A stretch of 36,501 nucleotides of DNA from Carex sylvatica (GCA_964058845.1 CAXKVR010000405.1:1-36501), one strand, 5' to 3'; shown: positions 1 through 11,128, counted from the first letter of the stretch. The notes: generated from the letters alone by a model not told the origin. Made by a program: numbers and translations.

Positions 1-949
1 GACCTTGCAACAGTGGCACAAGTTGGAGTAAAGATGTGCTAGGACCGCCCCACCCAAGTTGTACCTGCTCGACGGCTGAAGGTCTCGCAGCAGCTCTAGA
101 TACATCATCGGGATGGTATCACCGCTCGAATCAGCAAACATGACAGAACCAAATAGGTCCATCACGAAGCCCCGTGTGTATCTGTAATATCAAAATTACA
201 AAACAACTCATTTTCGGCATGAAATATAGTAAAAAAAAAAAATGTAATATGAATAATTTGTATGAGTACCTCTCAATCTCGAGCTCAGTGGAATCACTAC
301 CCAGACATCTCCTAAACATAGCTCACAACTTCGTCTTGTCCAGACAGTACTTGGACCTCCCCCCATTGACGCGTACATCTGGCTCAGTTCCCAGCAACTC
401 TTCGAGCATGTAATTAATCTTGTTGTCATCGGTGGGGTCAGATATGCCACCAACTGGCACGCCCTGGATAGGCAAACCCCACAAGGCACTGACGTCCTGG
501 AGAGTCACTATCATCTCTCCGAAAGGTAAGTGAAACATGTGCGTCTCGAGGCGCCATCGCTCCACTAATCCTGCAATGAGGGATGCATTAATGCCCTTAC
601 TCTCTGACTCCAGAATATCGACCAAATGTTGCAATCCCAAATTTTGCAGATACGGCTCCATGAGCGAGTAGTACTGCATGTCGTAATGCCGACTCCTGAC
701 AGTAATAATTGTCTCACTCTGCGTTGAAAAAAGTAAACAATATGAAAACCTAGAAATACGAAAACTCAACAAAATTTAAACTTAAAAAACAAAAAAAAAG
801 TAATCAAGTACCTCTTTAGATGCCAGTGAGACTCGATGCTCATTGTGAGACATCCATAATAAAGGACTGAAATGGTCCTTGCTATTACTGGGAATGGGCT
901 CATCAACTGGGTCGGCTGCGGGTGGTCTCCTAGGCCGTCCTCTAGCCAT
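1..949 (-). pseudogene. Plant mobile domain (PMD/MAIN-like) gene, 5' part, premature stop
   Basis: Three exons can be read on the minus strand: 949-812, 718-270 and 181 to beyond the window edge, joined by GT-AG introns in consistent phase. Exon 1 opens MARGRPRRPPAADP, a start common in these genes. Exon 2 carries the PMD signature: GLQHLVDI, LVERWRLETHMFHLPFGEM, then LQDVSALWGLPIQG. Exon 3 continues YTRGFVMDLFGSVMFADSS and then SRYNLGGAVLAHLY, both typical of the family. An in-frame TGA at 325-323 falls where Arg is expected (KL-stop-AMFRR); reading resumes in the same frame, so this looks like a CGA-to-TGA change. PMD proteins occur as host genes (MAIN/MAIL, genome stability and silencing) and, far more often, as passengers of transposable elements. 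The repeat context favours a transposon-borne, inactivated copy. The 3' end is not in the window. Confidence 0.85.
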
Positions 950-1480
950 CCTAATTGCAATAAAAATATGCTAAAACAAATAAAAATATACTCAAATATG
1001 CTAAAATACACTAATTGCACTAAAAATATTTATGAACAACCGTAAAAATAAAAGTAATATGATATTTAATATTTAATAATAAACTAAAATTTCAAGTAAT
1101 ATTATATTACATTTAATATTTAATTTAATATTATATTAAATTAATATTTAAAGTAATATGATATTTTATATTTTATATTTTATTTAATACTAATCTATAT
1201 TTTAAAATAATATTATATTTAATTTAATATTTAAACTAATAGTTTATTTAAAACTAATCTAATAAAATTACTGTAAACCAAGATTAGTTCATTGTTGGTA
1301 GATCCAAACGCAACCTTATACTATACTTAAAAAAATTAACACTTCATCTAAAAATATACATAAAAGGTAAATTGGTCTTGTGCATAATAAAAAAATTGCA
1401 AATTTTGTTTGCATCATATGTGCACTTAAATTGACTTGATATCCGACTCAACATGCAATATAACCACATTCGATCTAACA

Positions 1481-1665
1481 AATTCAAGCACAATTACAAT
1501 TCAACCCATTCGAATCTATCACCAATTCTAATAAATTCAAGCACAATTACAATTCAACTAATTCGAATCTATCACCAATTCTAATAAATTCAACCAATTC
1601 AACCAATTCTAACAAATTCAATCACAATTACAATTCAACCAATTCAATAATTCACAATTCAATCT
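1481..1665. repeat. Minisatellite, about 53-bp unit
   Basis: The unit begins AATTCAAGCACAATTACAA and continues with a segment containing TTCGAATCTATCACC. It appears at 1481 and again at about 1534 nearly unchanged, then a degraded third copy follows. Low-complexity AT sequence. Confidence 0.7.
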
Positions 1666-1740
1666 ATCACCAAATTGAACTAATCGAATTAAACAACTAA
1701 TTGGATTTAACCACATCACCAAATTCACAATTAAACCATA

Positions 1741-1925
1741 ATCCTAACCCTAACCCTAACCATAGATTGAACTAATCACATTCAAAACCCTAACCAATAA
1801 CCAATAACTCTAATTGAATTTAATCACAATAGAAATTATTTTTTAATCGAATTTTAACCCTAAACCCTAATTCAAAACCCTAATCGAATTCTAAAACCCT
1901 AATTCAAAACCCTAATTCAAAACTT
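1741..1925. repeat. Interstitial telomere-like CCCTAA motifs / telo-boxes
   Basis: Consecutive CCTAACCCTAACCCTAACC lies at about 1743-1761, and several AAACCCTAA boxes follow between 1855 and 1920. CCCTAAA is the plant telomere repeat, and single AAACCCTAA telo-boxes are also frequent in 5' regions of plant genes. Here they sit upstream of the minus-strand PMD gene. Confidence 0.6.
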
Positions 1926-1980
1926 ACCCGAAATTTGCAGTCGAGAATACGACGGAGTCAGTGAGGAGCACGAGCGAGGA

Positions 1981-2214
1981 TTACGGGAGAGAGAGGAGAG
2001 GCAGCGGGAGGGTGGCGGCGAGGGAGGAAGAGTGGCGGCGCAGCGGAGGAGAGGCAGCGAGAGGGTAGCGGCGAGCTCTTCCTTTTCCTTTTCTTTTTTC
2101 TAGCAGAGAGGCCTTTCTTTTTTCTTTTTCTGGCGGAGCTTTTTCTGGCGGAGAGGCGAAACAGAGAGAGGGAGAAGAAGAGGGCTGGCGCTGCGCAGAA
2201 AAATATATAACCAC
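1981..2214 (-). other. GC/purine-rich segment, probable transposon leader
   Basis: A GA-rich, relatively GC-rich patch in otherwise AT-rich DNA. It is open on the minus strand for 77 codons, but the translation is low-complexity Ser/Pro/Lys/Arg with no recognisable domain. Similar purine-rich leaders precede many plant transposon genes, and this one lies upstream of the PMD gene on the same strand. I do not call it a gene. Confidence 0.35.
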
Positions 2215-2216
2215 GG

Positions 2217-2322
2217 ACCGTATAGATTATTTACGGTTTGGAATTAAAATTCCAAACCGTACAGAATATTTACGGTTTCGAATTTTCATTCCAAACCGTA
2301 CAGAATATTTACGGTTTGGGTA
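2217..2322. repeat. 39-bp tandem repeat with palindromic units (2.7 copies)
   Basis: Units start ACCGTA at 2217, 2256 and 2295. Each contains ACCGTA...TTTACGGTTT, and the unit junctions form near-palindromes of the type GGTTTGGAATT/AATTCCAAACC. The pattern is that of a subterminal repeat of a DNA transposon. Confidence 0.75.
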
Positions 2323-2384
2323 TTTTTAAAATTTTCCCCAGAACCCGGTTATTCTTAATAATTTGTTTTATTTTTTGGGTATTA

Positions 2385-2520
2385 TTAAAAATGTCGGATA
2401 GGGTAGGGTAAGGCAAATTCTTAATGGGTATGGGTAGGATATGAGTAAAATTAATCCTTAGTGGGTATGAGTATGAAAATGGTTCTATCCTACCCGTATC
2501 GTACCCATTGACACCCCTAG
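2385..2520. mobile_element. Truncated hAT-like terminus
   Basis: The sequence is dominated by GGGTATGGGTAGG-type motifs and ends ACCCATTGACACCCCTAG, a common terminus of non-autonomous hAT elements in plants. No matching TAGGGGTGTCA opposite end is visible, so this is one end of a truncated element. Confidence 0.5.
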
Positions 2521-2632
2521 CTCCTAATTAAGGACTTCACTGTGAATATTTTAAATTTATGAGGGCTTCTGAAAGAACTTGTAGGGGTTGCACTTTAATT
2601 GTTCGGAACTTGTGGGTTTTCCTGCATTTTTT

Positions 2633-2818
2633 CTAGCTAGATTGGCAGCCTTCTTTTGAAATTTGTTGAGATTGATGCAGGTACATCAAGACCGTGAAGA
2701 TTATATCGGATCCTAGAGTTTTGATCCGATAAAGCTTGCCGGGTTGCATGGTGAACAGGTCGTGGTTAAAGGAATGGGAGAACAAATGGTTGGTGCGGAT
2801 CTCGTCGGACAATCCCAA
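2633..2818 (-). other. Possible exon fragment, unrecognised
   Basis: A minus-strand reading frame of 61 codons with balanced composition (contains SDEIRTNHLFSHSF and MQPGKLYRIKTLGSDI). It is less AT-rich than its surroundings, which suggests a remnant of a real exon. I do not recognise the family. No flanking exon is evident. It may be a captured or decayed gene piece, or chance. Confidence 0.2.
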
Positions 2819-2876
2819 TATATATAATATATGAGAAGGGATTCAATTACATTATTTTATGATGACACATATTGAC

Positions 2877-3808
2877 TAAAGGTGTTACTTTTATTCAATT
2901 ATCCGGATCCGATCCGGAACCGAACCGAATCCGATTAATTTGGATAGGGTATGATTTAAAAAATATAACCGGTTAAATTATGGGTATGGTTATAAAATTA
3001 ATAATTTAATATCCGATCCGGATCCGAACTGAAACCGATACTGTAATGGGTAGGATATGAGTTTCATTTAATTATCCGATCTATAACCGAACCCGACCCG
3101 ATACCCGTATAAATACCCAATAAAACATATATTAATAACTATTAATATATAAAAATACAACTTTGCATATTAATTTTTGCATAAGCCGTGATGAGCCCAG
3201 TACTTTTTTTAATGTGAGAAAATAGAATGCAGTCACATATTCGCTATGTTTATACACATAGATGGATGTCAAATTTATTCTTTCCATAACAGCCATATTA
3301 ATTTTTTTAAATAAAATTTATTACTATTAATACATCTTTCAATATTTGCCTTGATATCCTCTGCATAATAATGAAAATTTATTACTCTCATTGATATATC
3401 ATTTCTACATATTATTAGTATTCCATTCATATATTTTTTGAAACATAGAAAAAGAAATCGTCATCTCTCTAATATTTTATTTTTTTTAAAACTATATCTC
3501 TTTTTCAATATTTTTATTTTCAAAAGTTATTTTCTCTCCATCCTCCTGATTTTTTTGTGACATATACCCGCTCCGGATCCGGAACCGTCCCATATCCGAA
3601 CCGGACCCGATAATCTACAAACAAGTTATGGGTATCTATCTACTTGGAACCGAAAGACTGGATCCGAAATATCTACGGGTAGATAGGTATCCGGATCCGG
3701 ACCAGACCCGAATTGAAACAGATAAGTATATGGATCGAAATTCGGACCCGAACATACTGGTCCAAATATAATAGTATCCGGACCCGATCCGACCCGATAA
3801 CACCTCTA
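2877..3808. mobile_element. Non-autonomous hAT element with 8-bp TSD
   Basis: The 932-bp element begins TAAAGGTGTTA and ends TAACACCTCTA (terminal inverted repeats, one mismatch). It is flanked by identical 8-bp ATATTGAC copies at 2869-2876 and 3809-3816. An 8-bp target duplication and a YARNG-type terminus are hallmarks of hAT. Both subterminal regions are dense in GGATCCGG and CCGAACCG motifs in inverted orientation. No transposase is encoded. Confidence 0.9.
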
Positions 3809-3816
3809 ATATTGAC

Positions 3817-4172
3817 ACTATATTTATATAAGTTATTTTTGTTATTTTAAAGTTTAAACAGTCGATCCAAACCGTTCAACATGATCTCCATATTAAAATG
3901 TACTTGGAGATCAGATTTTATATTTTTTGGAATGTATTTAGTATTTATTAAGATGTGTTTAAAATTATTGTATTCAGACAATTCAAGACTATTGAAAAAC
4001 AATGATTTTCAAAAATTCTAAAAAAATAGTAAAAATTCTAAATAAATAGTAAAAATTCTAAAAAATATAAAATTTGGTTTCAAAGCAAATTTTAATATAG
4101 AGATCATGTTAAATAGTTTGAATCGACTGTTTAAATTTCAAAATAAAAAAAATGACTTATAAAATTATAGCA
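3817..4172. mobile_element. Foldback MITE adjacent to the hAT element
   Basis: The left arm (AAACAGTCGATCCAAACCGT then AACATGATCTCC) is the imperfect reverse complement of the right arm (GAGATCATGTTAAATAG then GAATCGACTGTTTAAA). Pairing extends about 170 bases per arm, to near the ends TATATTTATATAAGT / ACTTATAAAATTATA. It abuts the target duplication of the hAT element. The exact ends and target duplication are unclear. Confidence 0.65.
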
Positions 4173-6072
4173 TCAAAATGTATTACCATAAAATAGTATA
4201 AATATAATATATAATATAATATGTATGTAAAATTTAATTTGGTGGAATTCCAATATATATTTGGAACTTGGAACGTTAATATTTATTTAATCATGCTCTA
4301 TGCCTAGACTTGGACACAATTTATCAAAGCTCACGGGATCATGTGTACCAAGAAATTCTTAATTTCTAATTTCCATCATGCTCTCTCTCTATATGCCTTC
4401 TATTTCAAAATTTGGTATTTTTTTTATTTCATGATTATTTGATAATTTTTGTTGGATATTTTTATGATATTAAAAAATTAGGAATTTGATGAGAAATTTA
4501 AGGGTCTCTGTGAAATATTATTTTCAAATAGACCTAACAATGATTAATAAAGTAAAACAATTGCAGAACTATTTTAAAATTACAATTTAATAAATTATAC
4601 TGGTACTGCTTCTATATCTGATATTTGATATCCCCTCTGTAATAATCTTTATATATTATTACAGAGTGATTGACTAGTTAAAAATTGTGTCATTCATCTA
4701 GGTGCATATATATAAACAAAGTGTTGTAACGTTAACTAAAAATTAAAGCAGTGGCCAGTCAAAGAGAAACATAAATGTACATCTTAATCCGAAATTTTTA
4801 TAAATACCAAAAAAAAATATAAAATTACGGAATCTACCCACTGTTTGAATGAAATTCGAAAAATACCCAATCCAGTTATCCAATAACCGAATTTGGGACA
4901 AATTTCCGGTTAACCATTCACCGGATTTTTTTTTTTTAAAAAAAAGTACATTTCCGGTTAATGGTGCACCGGTTTTTTTTTTTCAACAGAAATTTTTTAT
5001 TTTTTATTTTTTTGTATTAAAATATTAGAAATATTGAATATATTTCTTTGAAAATAGATGGAATACAATATAATTTGATTTATTAGAAAGACTGCAACAA
5101 ATAACCCGGATCAATATTTTTCAGGCCGAATTTTTCGCGGCTGTAAGAAAAATTAATAAATTTCTTTATGTGTTATTGGGAAAAAATAAAAATGCTTAGA
5201 TTCTGAGTTATTGATCCCGGTTCAAAAGTCACTTCTAGGTAATCTAGAAAATATTGTGATCTTTCTAGTACATTTAAATTTCAGCATAAGTAAAATGATT
5301 GGTATGTAATAACTGTCAACGTACGTATATATAACAAAGAACGATAAAAAAAACAGTCGCGTGAAAGTACTACTAGTGATATTTCAAAAATTTCCTATAT
5401 TTCAATGATTATTCAAAAACTTACACATTTATAAATTAGATTCATATGTCGTTTTTTTATATTAGCAAATAAGATAATTAATATATTAGAACAACAAAAC
5501 TCATCAAAAATCTTACTGAACTTAATAACACTCAAGTTTACTCTATATATATATATAGTCTATATTTACTTTTTGACTACCATATAATATAATGCTTGTA
5601 GCTAAAAATGATTTATAATAATTTTGACACCATTGGAGCTTCAAATCGATTCCTTCTACCATTGGGCGTGTAAATTAATACAGAATAAAATGATATTAAA
5701 TAAAGGTACTGAACTCTCCGACAAGCTAACATGATTACTATGGTGGGGAACAGCTAGCTAGCAGTCCGTATTGTGCTTCACACATGCGAACGTGACATTT
5801 CTTGATGAAGTTTTCAATATTAAATTATTAATTACTTGTTTTTAGATCTCTTATTGTTCAATGTATCCAGTGGGTATTTTAATTAATTAACAGGTATGGA
5901 TGAGTACGAATCTTAATGAACTAAACAATTCATTGTTCTTTTCAAGAAATAATAAATTAAATAAACAAGTAGCTTTCAAGCACCTCGAAATAAAACTCTA
6001 TATTTGATTTTGGAAGTTTAACAGTCTATTCAAATCGTTATAATTTCTCTCATATATTTAATTTGTTTTGTA
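4173..6072. other. AT-rich intergenic stretch, no gene seen
   Basis: No coding frame of any quality. The only structured part is about 4860-4985, where two CCGGTTAA...CACCGG motifs lie close together beside T/A homopolymers, resembling a decayed transposon end. The remainder is low-complexity AT sequence. Confidence 0.5.
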
Positions 6073-6080
6073 CTCACATT

Positions 6081-6957
6081 TATGGGTGGCAACGAATCGA
6101 ACCGAATCGAATTTACCTTAGGTTTGAGTTTGGTTTGAATTAGATTCGAACCGAACCTAGTTTAATTCATTTCGAATCGAACCTATTTCGAATCGAATTA
6201 ATTGCGAACTACACATTTTTCAAATCGAACTCGAATCGAACCACGAACTAAATTATTTTTTAACAGCCCTAGTTATACCGGTAGTTTATACATTATTTTT
6301 TTCTCGTGAGATAAAATTCACATGGCTTTCTTTTACCGGTATGAAATGAGTGTTTTTAAGTTGAAAAATTATTCATGAAAAAATACATCACAACAAATAA
6401 TCGTAAAAAAAGAATTAAGTACAAGAACTGAAATACGCAGTAAAACAAGTAATCGTACCTCGAGTGTTCACTCGATCAAACTCTCAATCGGACCATCAAA
6501 TAAAGTGAGACTCCGAAAGATAGAGAATGCAGAGGAGAGACGGCCGAAGAGAGAGGAGAGACAGTCATCTAGGCCGGAGGGACAACTAGTCGCCGAGAGC
6601 GTCGGCTAGATTTTAGAGCGAGAGGAAGAGTGAGTTAGGGAGAGGCGGAGAGAAAACTAGGTTATTGAGATTTGAGAGCGATGTAGCGTCGGCTAAGTTA
6701 AATTATGATAGAGATCTTGGATTTTAATTTCATCAGATAAATAAACGGCCGATGTTATTATGAGATTCGAACCATAAATGTTCGCGAACCCATTTCGATC
6801 GAACCAAGCTAGGTTTGAGTTTGGTTTGAATTAATTCCGAACCAAACCTGGTTTGATTCGTTTCAATTCGAACTCATTTCGAATCGAATTAAACTCGAAT
6901 CAAACCCAAATCAAATTCGAATCGAATTTCGAAACTCGAATTTTTTTGCCAGTCCTA
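6081..6957. mobile_element. Non-autonomous hAT element with 8-bp TSD
   Basis: The 877-bp element starts TATGGGTGGCAA and ends TTGCCAGTCCTA. It is flanked by exact 8-bp CTCACATT copies at 6073-6080 and 6958-6965. Subterminal regions are rich in TTCGAATCGAA/CGAACC motifs. A central purine-rich block (about 6525-6690) resembles a captured 5' leader but has no coding frame. It lies about 340 bases upstream of the first VWA start codon, so it may affect the promoter. Confidence 0.9.
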
Positions 6958-7192
6958 CTCACATTCAATAAATAATTGTTTTGTCAAAACGACCTGACGA
7001 AGGAACATTTCCGTACCAACATTTATGCTAGATGAATTGTAAAGTGAGGAGTAAAGAATAGTAAATTATTACGCACCGAAGAAACCAAATTGATTAACTG
7101 GATAATATAATGATACCCTTGCTGAAGAGTAAAGAATATAAAAACAAAACAAGGAGTCAACGAGATGATCTCTCCTTCTTCTCCTCTCCCAC

Positions 7193-7202
7193 CATATTTA
7201 AA
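7193..7202 (+). promoter_or_regulatory. Candidate TATA box of VWA module 1
   Basis: CATATTTAAAC lies about 100 bases upstream of the ATG at 7298, after a CT-rich run. This is the position expected for a plant core promoter with a short 5' UTR. The equivalent segment is deleted upstream of VWA module 2. Confidence 0.4.
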
Positions 7203-7297
7203 CTGAATAGCACTCGGATCCTAAGTAGCCATTAATTATAAGGATTTTACCAAATTCTATCAATAAGCATAGCAATATACCATTCATTCCTTCCTTC

Positions 7298-9157
7298 ATG
7301 ATGATCTTCAACGACGACGAGCCAATTGTTCTTCCACCAGGTTCGTTCCCAGTTGACTAAATGTCCATAGAATTGATCTTTTTTTTTTATGCAAATCATT
7401 TATTTTAAACACTATTCATCTCAATTGGCCATATTATGTTGAAAATTGGATAATGTAATCTATAACTATAATTCATACTACATATAATATAACACATTTC
7501 AGTTAGTTTGCTAATATTGCAACTACTGCAGGGACAACAAGATCCACCGAGCCTGAAAGAATAAGGCTGGCAATCTCGAAAAATTACAGGGTACCACATG
7601 AAGAAAATATCCAAAAGGTGATGTTGGAACTCAGCAGTTGCATTATTAAAATTGAAAGTCAATTGGGGTTAGACCTTGTGGTGGTCTTAGATGTTAGCAA
7701 CAGCATGGAAGGGGGTAAGTTAGAAGAATTGCAAACAGCTATGCAATTTGTGATCAAGAAACTCAGTGTTGTTGACCGTTTGTCGATTGTCAAGTACAAC
7801 TATGATGCAGAGAGGCTATGCCCATTGCGCCAGATGACTGAAAAGACCCAAACAGAACTTCAAAATCTGATCAATGATTTGTTTTGCAACGGGCATGATA
7901 TGAACATCACTGACGGCCTTTGGATGGCGCTGAAAATTCTCAATGACCGTTCAGTTAGCAGTGGACGTGTTGGTGCTATCATGCTTATATCAGGTGGTGA
8001 GGAGAAAAGAGGCAATGCTGCCGCTGTTCCGGTAGGAAACGTGCCCGTGCACACATTTGGTTTTGGTAATTTTCATGATCCGAAGGTACAGTTGAAAATT
8101 GAAAATAATCCCTTATTTATTGACAATTTCAAGCAATTGTTTGCTTATCCTGCATGCTAATTAACTTGTTCATGTTCTTAATAGGTGCTCAAGGCTATTG
8201 CCAATAATAGCCTGGGAGGAACCTACTCAGATGTTCACGTGGACAACTTGACTTTAGCCTTTTCACAGTGCTTGGGTGGGCTTCTCAGTGTGGTTGCTCA
8301 GGACCTAACAGTGACCATCAGTCAAATCAAAGATAACTCAACAATAAGGCAGGTATCTGCCGGAAGTTATCCGCAATCCATGGACAATACTGCAGGTTCT
8401 GTAACTATAACATTTGGTGATATATACATCGAAGAGATCCGCAAGGTGTTAGTCGACCTTCATCTCCCTTCTACTACAAAGAAACAGGACACAGATGTTC
8501 TCGAAGTCTCTTACACATATAAGTATATCAAATCACAGTAACTTGCAAACAAATTATGGATACGCGTATAACCTATCATCATTTTGATGATTGTCATCAA
8601 CCTAATTGTAATACTTGTGCATATGCAGGTTTAATGGAGAATTGTTTGAGGCCAAACCTAAGACTGTTACTGTATGCCGCATGTCAAGGTTGACAGCTGA
8701 AGAACAGCAAGCACCGCATAAAGTTAGAGAAGAAGAGGTCTATCTGCTCATTGCCGAGGCAGTTAAACCAGCAATCGATATCTTCGATGCTGATGAGGAG
8801 GATTTGAAAAGTGCTCAGGACAAGCTGGAAAATGGTCTGTGTAAATTGGAGGATGTAGATTTTGAATATGGAGAGAAATTGAATAAGGACAAGCTAAGGA
8901 CCGAGCTGAAGGAGCTGCTTAATTTATTGCACACAAATGCAATTAATAAAATGCATGCCCGTCCTTTTGCATATTCCTTACTGATTTCCCTTGCCACACA
9001 GCGTCACACGGCAAGAGGAAAAAATATCGGTAAGTTTCAGCTCTTCGCCACTTCCACTATGCAAGAATTCCTTGTGGATGCCAAGATGTGGAAAAAGTTC
9101 GACGACGACGACCCTATAGTTCTTCCTGCAGATTCAGGTTCGTTCCCAGTTGTCTAA
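7298..9157 (+). CDS. VWA-domain protein, module 1 (four exons)
   Basis: Exons 7298-7340, 7532-8085, 8185-8522 and 8629-9157, all with GT-AG introns, give an in-frame 487-residue product. It starts MMIFNDDEPIVLPPG. The VWA fold spans about residues 60-200 (LGLDLVVVLDVSNSMEG, then SSGRVGAIMLISGGEE, then VHTFGFGNFHDPK). A beta-rich region follows (SQCLGGLLSVV, TVTVCRMSRL), then a charged helical C-terminus resembling the Vwaint-type region of plant VWA proteins. There is no RING domain. MIDAS is incomplete: D68-S70-S72 are kept, but the Thr position is Met138 and the SDG aspartate is Gly169, so metal binding is doubtful. The exon 3 donor has A rather than G at -1 (TATAA/GTATAT). The last exon ends KKFDDDDPIVLPADSG and can either run to the TAA at 9157 or splice at 9137 (phase 1) into later modules. 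The exact role of this family is not established from the sequence. Confidence 0.8.
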
Positions 9158-9400
9158 CCGTTCTTAGAATTGATTTTTTTTTTTTACCAAATCATTTAAT
9201 TTAAGCACTATCCATCCCAATTAACCATCTTTTGTTTTGAAGATTGGATAAGGTAATCACTCTATAACTTGAATTCATACTTCATATTGATCGCATTTGA
9301 GTTAGTTTGCTAATATTGAAATTACTGAAGGCTGGTGCAGGTTCGATACTGTGCCAGTCAAGGATAATTATACAAAAACCAAGCAATCCATGAAATGAAG
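9138..9400 (+). other. Linker intron start, homologous to intron 1, with possible alternative terminal exon
   Basis: From the donor at 9138 the sequence aligns along its length with intron 1 of module 1 (7341-7531), including GTTAGTTTGCTAATATTG before the acceptor region. Where intron 1 ends CTGCAG, this copy reads CTGAAGGCTGGTGCAG. Splicing to that GCAG (about 9340) would add a short tail and reach TGA near 9393. So module 1 may end here as a stand-alone gene, or the linker may continue to module 2. Confidence 0.45.
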
Positions 9401-9577
9401 AGCAACATTTTGATAATGAAATTATTAAGGCGCCTTCCAACTGAAGTTGTAAAATGAGCCCACACAACTTAATTAACCATGAAATAAAGAAGATACATCC
9501 TCATTTGCATACCGATGTCAAATTGGCCTGAAATATATTTTTTGTGTCAAAATTTTTTTTTTTTTTTTATGCGTCAA

Positions 9578-10075
9578 ATATTAACAATTACCAATTCTTC
9601 ATTTGTAGTTGGTCTATCTGTAAAAGATCCAAAAATAATAATTTTGTACAGTAAAGAGAAAATGTACAAAAAAAAAAAATTATTAAATAGGTCAATCTAT
9701 AAAAGATTCAATTGGTCCAAGTCAATGTTTTTAGCAACAGTAACTTATATGTAATATTAGTTCTTCAAAATTCTTATTTGCTGAAGAAATTTATTGTGTT
9801 TCATATTATGAAATGATATTAACAATTATCAATTCTTAATTTTTAGTGTATCATTTAAGAAAAATAACTTGATATAATTAAATTATTAGTGGGTCAACCA
9901 ATAAAGATGCAAAGAAATAATTTTGTACAATAAAGAGAAAATTAACAAAATATAATAATTTTATAATTTAAAGTGAGCCAATTTATAAAAGATCCAATAA
10001 TCATTTTATTTTATTTTCTCCAAAGCAACAGTAACATGTAGTATCATTTCTTCAAAATTCTTATCTCCAAGAAAA
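9578..10075. repeat. Diverged tandem duplication, about 240-bp unit
   Basis: ATTAACAATTACCAATTCTT at about 9582 recurs as ATTAACAATTATCAATTCTT at about 9818. Downstream blocks correspond in order: AATAATTTTGTACA, then ATAAAAGAT, then AGCAACAGTAAC, then TTCTTCAAAATTCTTAT. No coding content. The flanks (9400-9577, 10076-10357) are AT-rich with nothing recognisable. Confidence 0.55.
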
Positions 10076-10366
10076 ATTTCTCTTGTTACATTTTAAGAAA
10101 AAGTTAGTCCGCACATTAAGAAAAAATTTAATATTCTTATATAAATTTCTAATCGGCAACTTTCTCATATTAATTAGTTTTTTTTTTACTTTTTCTCTTA
10201 TCTGGTCCCATCTTTTTGGTCTTCTCTAATTAATTAGTACTTAATTTGGAGAAACACAATCCTACCTTATCAACTTAATTGCCCATGATTATAATTTAAA
10301 ATTGAAAATAAAAAAAATAGAATGAAAATAATTATGTGTGATAAAAACATAAGACCAAATAAATAT

Positions 10367-10749
10367 GGAAAAATTGTGTCCATGCCACTACAAAACCTCT
10401 AATTTTGAAAAATGCCACTACATACTTTGAATTCACGCCAATGCCATCACAAAGTTGGTTTACTTCTAATTTTACCATTATTATACAATTTTTATACTAT
10501 TTTGATTAAAAATAATCTGAGAAATTCTGTTTTGAAATACGTATTTCTGTATTTCCGATTATACCCCTCAATTAAAATGAATGCACAGTTATGCTATTAT
10601 CATTTTTTAATCAAAATAGTATAAAAATTGTATAATAATGGCAAAATTAGAAGTAAACCAACTTTGTGATGGCATTGGCGTAAATTCAAAGTATGTAGTG
10701 GTATTTTTCAAAATTAGAGGTTTTGTAGTGGCATGGACACAAATTTCCC
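10367..10749. mobile_element. MULE-type MITE with 9-bp TSD
   Basis: The 383-bp element has terminal inverted repeats of roughly 150 bases: the left arm reads TTGTGTCCATGCCACTAC, the right arm GTAGTGGCATGGACACAA. Identical 9-bp AATAAATAT copies flank it at 10358-10366 and 10750-10758. Long inverted ends with a 9-bp target duplication indicate a Mutator-like origin. No transposase. Confidence 0.88.
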
Positions 10750-10959
10750 AATAAATATATTCGGTTGTATATGGCTATAGACAATTTAGTACACGTGAAT
10801 ATGGCCTTAATCGAAATTGGATCCTTTCGGCTTCATTTGAAATAAAAAATCAAAATCAAAATTAACTCAAGTAAACAAGTCTTGAGTCACGAATATTTTC
10901 ACCCATAAAGCTAGTAAAGTAAAGAGAGAATATTTTAGACGTACAACATTTGTCCTTAC

Positions 10960-11128
10960 AAACATTAAACAATTGTTTTTCTCAAATATTTCTGAACCAA
11001 CATTAGTGCTAGATTGGGCCCAAAAGGCCCAATATAATAACACACTGGAGAAACCAAAATGGTTAATTGGATAATATATAATGATACAAAAACAAAACAA
11101 GGATATATATTAGCACATTCTATTAATA
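10960..11128 (+). repeat. Relic copy of the VWA upstream region
   Basis: This stretch aligns with the 5' flank of module 1 (about 6990-7165 and 7250-7265) and of module 2 (13199-13320). Shared blocks include ACCAACATT, GAGAAACCAAA, TAATGATAC, AAAACAAAACAAGGA and ATTCTATTAATAAGCA. No VWA exon follows; a LINE fragment begins immediately after. It marks a lost or interrupted additional copy of the unit. Confidence 0.6.

Larger units (their letters stand above)
950..1980. other. AT-rich intergenic stretch, no gene seen
   Basis: No coding region is supported here. The first 300 bases are low-complexity A/T with many TTTAATATTTAA-like runs. The rest is C/A-rich AT sequence with a short minisatellite and telomere-like motifs, listed separately. 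It lies upstream of the PMD gene and may be the 5' flank of that mobile element. Confidence 0.6.

Noticed and set aside
1741..1765. Chromosome end or true telomere
   Set aside because: Only a few CCCTAA units, followed by ordinary intergenic DNA on both sides.
7860..8054. Minus-strand open frame opposite VWA module 1 (and its twin at 13798-14037)
   Set aside because: Antisense shadow of a conserved coding exon; the plus-strand translation has the family motifs.
7618..8160. Reading exon 2 of VWA module 1 through to the TAA at 8160
   Set aside because: The GTACAG donor at 8086 and TTAATAG acceptor at 8184 join HDPK to VLKAIANNS, which fits all three modules; the read-through tail is intron.
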